A DNA stretch of 14,973 nt from Bacillota bacterium (GTDB lineage Bacteria; Bacillota; Clostridia; Oscillospirales; Oscillospiraceae): NCBI GenBank assembly GCA_029268085.1, contig JAJUHD010000045.1, positions 1 through 14,973 of the forward strand, read 5' to 3'. Made by a program: the position numbers and the translations under genes. Position 1 is the stretch's first letter; each line of letters opens with the position of its first letter. Shown here piece by piece: positions 8,701 through 14,047 of the stretch. Under the pieces are notes generated by a model. It did no database searches, had not been told where the DNA came from, and saw only the letters and a list, made by a program, of their open reading frames with translations.

Positions 8701-8798
8701 GGTCTTTTTATTCCAAATACAGTACCGCTGTTCTTCTTTTCCTCAAGTATCCATTCCATGATACCGCTGAACGGTATAGGTGTCATTTTATCGCTCAT
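5793..8798 (-). CDS. ygfK: YgfK-type multidomain flavin/iron-sulfur oxidoreductase (annotated 'putative selenate reductase subunit')
   Basis: This 1001-residue protein has the full YgfK layout. Residues 1 to about 420 form a dihydroorotate-dehydrogenase-like TIM barrel (GGKIETPFGPAAGPHTQLAQ; TLSTLHGCPPQEIERIA). A GltD-like N-terminal Fe-S region follows, with CFTAPCQQGCP near 440 and CSHRCMTKC near 488. Two dinucleotide-binding motifs come next: GGGPAGLSAAY (first Gly 544, FAD) and GGGNTAMDTARA (first Gly 669, NAD(P)H). At the C-terminus is a ferredoxin-type module with CLGCVCICENCVEVCP near 866 and CNECGNCKSFCP near 906. This fits electron transfer from NAD(P)H through FAD and Fe-S clusters to or from a flavin barrel. 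E. coli YgfK was linked to selenate reduction, but the family co-occurs with selenium-dependent purine hydroxylases and purine catabolism, which fits its place here between ssnA and ade. A GGAGG site precedes the ATG, and the ssnA stop lies 24 bp upstream. Confidence 0.94.
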   Translation of the reverse strand: MSDKMTPIPFSGIMEWILEEKKNSGTVFGIKRPYKYGHDHEWHLLGGKIETPFGPAAGPHTQLAQNIIAAYYTGSRFFELKTVQILDGEDLPVSKPCIKADDECYNVEWSTELYVPQAFDEYVKSWFALHVIAKEFGLGEQDGFLFNMSVGYDLAGIKSEKIDRFIEGLKDASKTPIFKECTDWLTANIGRFEKVTLDDVKAIPASVCGSVTLSTLHGCPPQEIERIATYLLTEKKLHTFIKCNPTLLGYEYARDILNKMGYDYVAFGDFHFKDDLQYSDAVPMLQRLLDLAEKQGLEFGVKITNTFPVDICAGELPGKEMYMSGKSLYPLSMSVAEKLSKDFEGRLRISYSGGLDYFNVEKAVSAGIFPVTMATTMLKPGGYQRLEQIAKIWKKSEPKGFTGVDAEAVSELVKEAITSKHHVKAIKTLPSRKIGKTVPLIDCFTAPCQQGCPIQQDTTAYMKLAEEGKMKEALEVITEKNPLPFITGTICSHRCMTKCVRNFYESPVDIRAVKLAAAKGGFDELMKAKAKPSVTEKGKAAVVGGGPAGLSAAYFLAKGGMEVTIFEKREKLGGVVRNVIPGFRIEESSIDKDVELVLSMGVKAETGKDIASIEELKKSFDYVVLAVGASEQGVLKFGNTTAVNAIDFLESFKRQSGKVDIGKTVAVIGGGNTAMDTARAAKRVNGVEKVLLIYRRTKRYMPADEEEIRLAVEDGVEIHELLSPVEMKDGVLVCRKMKMGAPDASGRPGFEETDETEAFKADTVIAAVGERIPKGFYENNGLKLDEKGRVVVNGATLESSVKGVYVVGDGLNGPATVVEAIRDARKAAEGILGKSVCRDFDTDEKSETIYSRRGILKEEDKASLDSSRCLGCVCICENCVEVCPNRANVSVSVPGKSMNQILHVDYMCNECGNCKSFCPYESAPYLDKFTLFANTADFENSKNSGFVVTDRITKACKVRLGSDVFDYTVGDKSEYIPEDIRSLISAVIKSYSYLLPTFDGQ

Positions 8799-8822
8799 AA
8801 ATCGTTCCTCCGTTGTTGTGGC

Positions 8823-10154
8823 TTAGCCGTTAATCTTTTTCCAAAGCTTTGCTGACTCTTCGCGGATTTCCGCCATAACCTTGTCCTCATCGATGCCGAC
8901 AAGCTCCCTGTCTTTCATAAGCACCTTGCCGTTGCAAATCGTAGTCTTGACGTTCCTACCCGTCATGCCGAAAAGTATGTGTCCGTTGCAGTTAGTTCCG
9001 TCCATCGGGGTATAGGGGATATAGTCCATTACGATGACGTCCGCAGCAGCGCCCTCTCTCAGAACTCCAAGCTCTCTCTTGAAATAGCGACCGGCGATTT
9101 TCGCGTTTCCCTCGAACAGCATCTGGGGTACTTCGGCCCATGCGGCGGTAGCGTCGCAGAGGCTGTGCTTGTGCAGGATGTTTGCAACCTTGTATGATTC
9201 TATCATATCATGAGTATATCCGTCGGTGCCAAGCCCTGTAAGTATCCCGCGGTGAACGATCTCCATTGTCGGCGGGCAGCCGCAGGCGTTACCCATGTTG
9301 GATTCAGGATTGTGCACGACCATGGTATCAGTTTCCTTCAGAAGCTCCATCTCGTGCGCGTTGACATATATGCAGTGGGCGGTTATGGTTTTCGGCCCCA
9401 GTATGCCGTTGTCCATCAGACGGTCCAATATTCTCTTGCCGTAATGCTTGAGGCAGTGGTGCAGATCCTCAATACCCTCCGCTACATGGATATGATAGCC
9501 AACCTCCGCGGGCTTTGATGCGGCGCAGAGCTCAAGCGTTTCGTCGGACAGAGTGAACGATGCGTGCAGGCCCATCATACCTGCGATCATATCCGTACCG
9601 TCTGCCAGAGCGTGCTTTATAAAGGACTCGTTTTCTTTTACCGCCTGAATAGTTTTTTCCTTGCCGTCACGGTCAGATACCTCATAGCAAAGACAGGAGC
9701 GGATACCCATTTCTTTTGCGGCGTCTTCTATAGCGTAAAGGCTTCCGGTTATCTCGCCGAAGCTCGCGTGATGGTCAAAAACAGTTGTCACGCCGTTTTT
9801 GATCGACTCGATATATGTGGCCCGCGCCGACTGTCTCGTTTGCTCAAGGGAAAGGTTGCGGTCAAGTGTCCACCACATTCCGTCAAGGATATCGAGAAAG
9901 CCCTTTGGATTGTATCCGCGCACACTGAGACCTCTCGCCATTGCGCTGTAGATATGCTCGTGGGTGTTAATAAATGCAGGCATAATTACGCCGCCCTTCG
10001 CGTCGATGAATTCCGCCTGCGGGAACAGCTTTCTTAGCTCTGCGGTAGTCCCGATCCTGCTGATCGACTGACCGTCTATCAAAACCGCCCCGTCCTCAAA
10101 ATAGGGTTTATCTGCATCTCTCGTTACCATTCTGCCATTACCGATTAAAAGCAT
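8823..10154 (-). CDS. ssnA: SsnA-family aminohydrolase (amidohydrolase superfamily)
   Basis: A 443-residue cytosolic metal-dependent hydrolase of the ATZ/TRZ/guanine-deaminase branch. Metal ligands are visible: NTHEH (His65, His67), a middle His in GYHIHVAEG, a later His in ITAHCIYVN and the Asp in LGTDGYTHD. Length and gene context match E. coli SsnA (about 442 residues), whose physiological substrate is not firmly settled; deamination or ring hydrolysis of a purine breakdown product is the natural inference here. I choose ATG 10154 (MLLIGNGRMV) because it aligns with the family start and follows an AAGGGGGG ribosome binding site. An upstream in-frame ATG at 10205 would add 17 residues that contain that site and is rejected. 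It is the first gene of the leftward ssnA-ygfK-ade unit, read from a promoter in the divergent region. Confidence 0.94.
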   Translation of the reverse strand: MLLIGNGRMVTRDADKPYFEDGAVLIDGQSISRIGTTAELRKLFPQAEFIDAKGGVIMPAFINTHEHIYSAMARGLSVRGYNPKGFLDILDGMWWTLDRNLSLEQTRQSARATYIESIKNGVTTVFDHHASFGEITGSLYAIEDAAKEMGIRSCLCYEVSDRDGKEKTIQAVKENESFIKHALADGTDMIAGMMGLHASFTLSDETLELCAASKPAEVGYHIHVAEGIEDLHHCLKHYGKRILDRLMDNGILGPKTITAHCIYVNAHEMELLKETDTMVVHNPESNMGNACGCPPTMEIVHRGILTGLGTDGYTHDMIESYKVANILHKHSLCDATAAWAEVPQMLFEGNAKIAGRYFKRELGVLREGAAADVIVMDYIPYTPMDGTNCNGHILFGMTGRNVKTTICNGKVLMKDRELVGIDEDKVMAEIREESAKLWKKING

Positions 10155-10221
10155 AAAACCGCCCCCCTTGGATTTGTTTGAATTTACTAATAACACAATT
10201 GTCATTTATAGTTATGTCGTT

Positions 10222-10250
10222 ATATTAGCATTAAACTGAGATATATTCAA
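10222..10250 (-). promoter_or_regulatory. predicted promoter of ssnA-ygfK-ade
   Basis: On the - strand, TTGAAT (10245-10250) is followed after exactly 17 bp by TAATAT (10222-10227), with a TGC just before it giving an extended -10 look. Start of transcription would be near 10215, leaving about 60 bases of leader. The -35 lies wholly inside the left arm of the inverted repeat described separately. Confidence 0.7.
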
Positions 10251-10309
10251 GCGGAATCAAAAATTTTTTTAGGAAAACTAAATATTATTTTGATTTTTTG
10301 CTTGAATAT
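10243..10309. promoter_or_regulatory. 10-bp inverted repeat, candidate operator in the divergent promoter region
   Basis: ATATTCAAGC (10243-10252) and its exact reverse complement GCTTGAATAT (10300-10309) are separated by 47 bp, 57 bp centre to centre. Similarity continues inwards, since each arm is followed by AATCAAAA with slightly different spacing. Each arm overlaps the predicted -35 box of the outward promoter on its side. The whole 228-bp gap (10155-10382) is strikingly AT-rich compared with the genes around it. The neighbouring YheO-like regulator is the obvious candidate binder (inference). Confidence 0.6.
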
Positions 10310-10329
10310 CTGTTAATTTATGATATCAT
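10302..10329 (+). promoter_or_regulatory. predicted promoter of the regulator-ygeY-ygeW-ridA-arcC unit
   Basis: TTGAAT (10302-10307) is followed after 16 bp by TATCAT (10324-10329). Overlapping alternatives are TTGCTT (10298-10303) with TGATAT 17 bp downstream, or TATGAT (10319-10324). Spacing is less ideal than for the divergent ssnA promoter, consistent with a weaker or regulated promoter. The -35 lies in the right arm of the inverted repeat. Confidence 0.5.
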
Positions 10330-10382
10330 TTAACATAAGATAAAAAATTATGATTAAAATAACGTAGCAAGGGGTCGCTAAT

Positions 10383-11030
10383 TTGGAAAATTTACTGGAA
10401 AATCTAATAGCCATTGCTGACGGCATAGCCAAGGAATTTGGTCAGAACTGCGAGGTGGCCATCCACGATCTTTCGGGAGACCTCGAAAACTCGCTGGTTT
10501 ATATTGTGAACGGACATGTTACGAACAGGCAGGCAGGCAGCGGCACATCAAAGGTGGTTCTCGAGACAATCCACAGGGCACCCTCGAAGATAGAAGATCA
10601 GCTTGCCTATCTGACCCGTACACCCGATGGAAAAACGCTTAAATCGAGTACGATCCATATCAGGGACGAAGAGGGAAAGATTCGCTATATACTCTCCATC
10701 AATTACGACCTTTCGGAGCTTCTTGCAGTGGATAAGGCTATCAAGAACTTTACCGCCGCAGAAACTCTGAAGCAGGATGCCCAGCCTGATCAGATAGTAA
10801 ACAACGTCAGCGACCTGCTGGAAAACCTTATAAAGCAGTCCGTTGAGTTGGTGGGAAAACCCGTCGCTTTTATGGGGAAAGAAGATAAGATGAAGGCGAT
10901 TCAGTTTTTGAACGACGCAGGGGCCTTCCTCATTACAAAATCAGGAGATAGAGTCTCAAAATACTTTGAAATATCCAAGTTTACTCTATACAGCTATATA
11001 AATGAAGCAAAAGACGATAATAATTTATGA
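10383..11030 (+). CDS. YheO-like PAS / helix-turn-helix transcriptional regulator
   Basis: A 215-residue DNA-binding protein of the YheO/DauR family. The N-terminal YheO-like PAS domain (about residues 1-115, with AIADGIAKEFGQNCEVAIHD and a NGHVTNRQAG motif) probably senses a small molecule. A short linker (DQIVNNVSDLLENLIKQSVE) leads to the C-terminal HTH_22-type domain (about 150-212: GKPVAFMGKEDKMKAIQFLN, then GAFLITKSGDRVSKYFEISK with FTLYSYINEA as recognition region). The start is TTG at 10383, eight bases after AAGGGG (10369-10374); no ATG fits. It is the first gene of the rightward unit and divergent from ssnA, so it likely controls both directions and itself. The ligand is unknown; a purine or a breakdown product is my inference from the neighbours. 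Confidence 0.9.
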   Translation: MENLLENLIAIADGIAKEFGQNCEVAIHDLSGDLENSLVYIVNGHVTNRQAGSGTSKVVLETIHRAPSKIEDQLAYLTRTPDGKTLKSSTIHIRDEEGKIRYILSINYDLSELLAVDKAIKNFTAAETLKQDAQPDQIVNNVSDLLENLIKQSVELVGKPVAFMGKEDKMKAIQFLNDAGAFLITKSGDRVSKYFEISKFTLYSYINEAKDDNNL

Positions 11031-11069
11031 CAAAAACAGTATGCAAAATATAACTAAGGAGAGACAAGA

Positions 11070-12380
11070 ATGGATTTTGAAAAGATTAAGGAACGGGCAA
11101 GATATTACGAAAAGGATATGACGAAGTTTCTGCGCGAGCTGGTTAAGATTCCCGGCGAGAGCGCTGGGGAAGAGGGTCATATCAACAGGATAGCCGATGA
11201 GATGAGGAAGGTCGGTTTTGACAAGGTGGAGATCGATCCCCAGGGCAACGTTCTCGGCTACATGGGAAGCGGCAAGACATTGATCGGCTACGACGCTCAT
11301 ATTGATACGGTCGGCATCGGCAACATCAAGAACTGGAACTTTGACCCGTACGAGGGCTTTGAGACGGAAACCGAAATCGGCGGCCGCGGCACCTCCGACC
11401 AGCTCGGCGGCATTGTTTCGGCGGTTTACGGCGCAAAGATCATGAAAGATCTGGGGCTGCTGAGCGACAAGTATACCGTACTTGTGACCGGAACCGTTCA
11501 GGAAGAGGACTGCGACGGCCTGTGCTGGCAATATATCATCAACGAGGACAAGGTCCGTCCCGAATTCGTCGTTTCGACAGAACCCACAGACGGCGGAATC
11601 TACCGCGGACAGCGCGGCAGGATGGAAATTCGGGTAGACGTCAAGGGCGTCTCCTGCCACGGCTCTGCGCCCGAGCGCGGCGACAACGCGATCTACAAGA
11701 TGGCCGACATTCTTCAGGATATCCGCGCGCTCAACGAAAATGACGCTGAGGACGGTACCGAAATCAAGGGTCTTGTCAAGATGCTCGATGAAAAATACAA
11801 CAAGGAGTGGAAGGAAGCCCGCTTCCTCGGACGCGGTACAGTTGCCGTCTCCGAAATCTTCTTTACAAGCCCCAGCCGCTGCGCCGTCGCCGATTCCTGC
11901 TCGGTGTCGCTTGACCGCAGGATGACCGCGGGCGAGACATGGGAAAGCTGCCTTGAAGAGATCCGCAGCCTGCCTGCGGTAAAGAAATATGGCGACGACG
12001 TCAAGGTTTCCATGTACGAATACGACCGTCCCTCGTGGACAGGCTGCGTATATCCCATCGAGTGCTACTTCCCGACTTGGGTCATCCCCGAGGATCACCC
12101 GGTCACCCGCGCGATGGAAGAAAGCTATAAGGGACTTTTCGGAAGCGAGCGCATCGGAGCGGATGCAACGGCGGAAATGAGAAAGGCCCGTCCTCTGACC
12201 GACAAATGGACCTTTTCTACGAACGGCGTATCCATCATGGGGCGCAACGGCATCCCCTGCATCGGCTTTGGCCCCGGCGCCGAAGCCCAGGCGCACGCCC
12301 CCAACGAAAAGACATGGAAGCAGGACCTTGTAACCTGCGCGGCCGTATACGCGGCGCTTCCCGCAACGTACTGCAAATAA
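11070..12380 (+). CDS. ygeY: YgeY-family M20-type metal-dependent hydrolase ('selenium metabolism hydrolase')
   Basis: A 436-residue cytosolic hydrolase of the M20 peptidase/ArgE/DapE group, which cleaves amide bonds using two zinc ions. Expected residues are present: YDAHIDTV (His77, Asp79), the bridging Asp110 in GTSDQLGG, catalytic Glu145 and metal Glu146 in VQEEDCDG, Glu171 in STEPTDGG, a dimerisation-domain His in CHGSAPERGDN, and a late metal His in AQAHAPNEKTW. The wording YgeY/SsnA 'selenium metabolism' in databases reflects gene neighbourhood rather than chemistry. A linear amide or ureido intermediate of purine breakdown is a reasonable substrate (inference). AAGGAG precedes the ATG. 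The gap to the regulator is 39 bp and to ygeW 40 bp with no terminator, so one operon is likely. Confidence 0.94.
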   Translation: MDFEKIKERARYYEKDMTKFLRELVKIPGESAGEEGHINRIADEMRKVGFDKVEIDPQGNVLGYMGSGKTLIGYDAHIDTVGIGNIKNWNFDPYEGFETETEIGGRGTSDQLGGIVSAVYGAKIMKDLGLLSDKYTVLVTGTVQEEDCDGLCWQYIINEDKVRPEFVVSTEPTDGGIYRGQRGRMEIRVDVKGVSCHGSAPERGDNAIYKMADILQDIRALNENDAEDGTEIKGLVKMLDEKYNKEWKEARFLGRGTVAVSEIFFTSPSRCAVADSCSVSLDRRMTAGETWESCLEEIRSLPAVKKYGDDVKVSMYEYDRPSWTGCVYPIECYFPTWVIPEDHPVTRAMEESYKGLFGSERIGADATAEMRKARPLTDKWTFSTNGVSIMGRNGIPCIGFGPGAEAQAHAPNEKTWKQDLVTCAAVYAALPATYCK

Positions 12381-12420
12381 AGAGTAAAAGCATCCTTATA
12401 AATAAAATGGAGGTATTATT

Positions 12421-13617
12421 TTGAGCACTCTGAAGGATTACACGAACAAGCTTAACAGCCTTAAATTCGGCGAGATGTACAACAACGACTTTTTCCTGAC
12501 ATGGGAAAAGACCTTTGACGAGCTGCAGGCAGTCTGGACGGTTGCCGATGCTCTCCGTTACCTGCGTGAGAACAACATCTCCACGAGGGTTTTTGACAGC
12601 GGACTCGGCATTTCCCTTTTCCGCGACAATTCCACGCGCACACGCTTTTCATTTGCTTCGGCCTGCAACCTGCTCGGGCTTGAGGTCCAGGATCTCGACG
12701 AAGGGAAATCCCAGGTTGCACACGGCGAAACCGTCAGGGAAACCGCGAACATGATCTCCTTCATGGCGGACGTTATCGGCATCAGAGACGATATGTATAT
12801 CGGCAAGGGCAACGCCTATATGAGAGAAGTCTCCCAGGCCGTACAGGAAGGCAACAAGGCCGGCATTCTTGAGCAGAGGCCAACGCTTGTGAACCTCCAG
12901 TGCGATATTGATCACCCCACGCAGTGCATGGCGGACATGCTCCATGTCATCCACGAGTTCGGCGGGATCGAGAAGCTGAAGGGCAAGAAGGTCGCAATGA
13001 CATGGGCATATTCCCCGTCCTACGGCAAGCCTCTCTCCGTGCCCCAGGGCGTTATAGGCCTGTTCACAAGACTCGGCATGGACGTTGTGCTTGCGCATCC
13101 GGAAGGCTATGACGTCATGCCGGAGGTGGAGAACGTTGCGAAGAAGAACGCGCAGCAGTCCGGCGGCACCTTCACCAAGACCAGCAGCATGGCCGAGGCG
13201 TTCAAGGATGCGGACATCGTCTATCCGAAGAGCTGGGCTCCCTTTGCCGCCATGGAAAAGCGCACCGACCTTTACGGGAACGGCGATTTTGACGGCATCA
13301 AGGCTCTCGAGAAGGAGCTTCTCGCTCAGAACGCACAGCATAAGGACTGGGCCTGCACGGAAGAGCTGATGAAGACCACCAAGGGCGGCAAGGCTCTGTA
13401 CCTGCACTGCCTGCCCGCCGACATCACCGGCGTGAGCTGCAAGGAGGGCGAAGTGGACGCTTCCGTATTCGACCGTTACCGCGATCCTTTGTATAAGCAG
13501 GCCAGCTTCAAGCCCTATATTATCGCGGCGATGATCCTGCTCAGCAAGTTCAAGAATCCGGCAAGCCTGCTTGAGCAGCTTGAAAGCAAGGCAACTCCGA
13601 GAATTTTTAATAAATAA
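12421..13617 (+). CDS. ygeW: YgeW-family knotted carbamoyltransferase
   Basis: A 398-residue member of the aspartate/ornithine carbamoyltransferase superfamily. The carbamoyl-phosphate site is clear: FRDNSTRTRFSF (Ser71-Thr-Arg-Thr-Arg75), HPTQ near residue 165 and HCLPAD starting at His329. Length and sequence style match E. coli YgeW (about 396 residues), called UTCase because its second substrate was not identified, and related to the N-acetyl- and N-succinyl-ornithine enzymes with a knotted fold. The start is TTG at 12421, six bases after GGAGGT (12409-12414). With carbamate kinase two genes downstream, the likely direction is phosphorolysis of a carbamoylated intermediate to yield carbamoyl phosphate (inference). 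An arginine-biosynthetic role is unlikely because no arg genes are near. Confidence 0.93.
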   Translation: MSTLKDYTNKLNSLKFGEMYNNDFFLTWEKTFDELQAVWTVADALRYLRENNISTRVFDSGLGISLFRDNSTRTRFSFASACNLLGLEVQDLDEGKSQVAHGETVRETANMISFMADVIGIRDDMYIGKGNAYMREVSQAVQEGNKAGILEQRPTLVNLQCDIDHPTQCMADMLHVIHEFGGIEKLKGKKVAMTWAYSPSYGKPLSVPQGVIGLFTRLGMDVVLAHPEGYDVMPEVENVAKKNAQQSGGTFTKTSSMAEAFKDADIVYPKSWAPFAAMEKRTDLYGNGDFDGIKALEKELLAQNAQHKDWACTEELMKTTKGGKALYLHCLPADITGVSCKEGEVDASVFDRYRDPLYKQASFKPYIIAAMILLSKFKNPASLLEQLESKATPRIFNK

Positions 13618-13648
13618 TCACGTCCGGTTTAATTGGAGATGAATTATA

Positions 13649-14026
13649 ATGCTTGAATATGTCAACACAGAGGAAGCTCCTCAGGCTATCGGCCCGTATT
13701 CGCAGGCAATAGTTTTCGGGAACCTGCTGTTTACCTCCGGCCAGATACCGCTCGATCCCAAGACCGGGGCGATTGCGGGTGAAACAATAGAAGAACAGGC
13801 ACTGCAGGTAATGAAGAACCTGGGCGCGGTGATGAAAGCGAAGAACACCGACTTTAAGAACACGATAAAAACGACGTGTTTCCTTGCCGACATGAAGGAT
13901 TTTGCTGCGTTCAACAAGGTTTACGGCGAATATTTCACCGGGAAGCCTGCGCGATCCTGCGTTGCGGTGAAAGAGCTTCCCAAAAACGTGCTCTGCGAGG
14001 TCGAAGCGATCGTTGCTTTGAACTGA
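13649..14026 (+). CDS. ridA: RidA family (YjgF/YER057c/UK114) enamine/imine deaminase
   Basis: A 125-residue RidA-type protein, normally a homotrimer, that hydrolyses reactive enamines/imines such as 2-aminoacrylate released by PLP enzymes. It shows the family sequence throughout: PQAIGPYSQAIVFGNLLFTSGQIP (residues 11-34, two segments), and ARSCVAVKELPKNVLCEVEAIVAL near the C-terminus. Catalytic equivalents of E. coli RidA Arg105, Cys107 and Glu120 are Arg102, Cys104 and Glu117, so it should be active. A GGAG site (13635-13638) precedes the ATG, and the ygeW stop is 31 bp upstream. Its place in the operon suggests protection from the product of a diaminopropionate ammonia-lyase (YgeX), a usual member of this gene set that is not in the window. 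Confidence 0.93.
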   Translation: MLEYVNTEEAPQAIGPYSQAIVFGNLLFTSGQIPLDPKTGAIAGETIEEQALQVMKNLGAVMKAKNTDFKNTIKTTCFLADMKDFAAFNKVYGEYFTGKPARSCVAVKELPKNVLCEVEAIVALN

Positions 14027-14047
14027 CTTAAAAACGAGGTGATTCTT

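Noticed and set aside
10155..10205. Upstream ATG at 10205 giving ssnA 17 extra residues
   Set aside because: The extension would contain the AAGGGGGG ribosome binding site of the ATG at 10154 and does not match family N-termini.
10155..10382. Purine (adenine/guanine) riboswitch in the leader of ssnA or the regulator, or in the ygfK-ade gap
   Set aside because: Expected from the pathway, but I found no three-way-junction pattern or conserved riboswitch core; the leaders are short and the obvious signals are promoters and an inverted repeat.
11025..12296. 423-codon open frame antisense to ygeY
   Set aside because: Shadow of a GC-biased gene; the sense strand carries all metal-site motifs of the M20 family and the antisense product resembles nothing.
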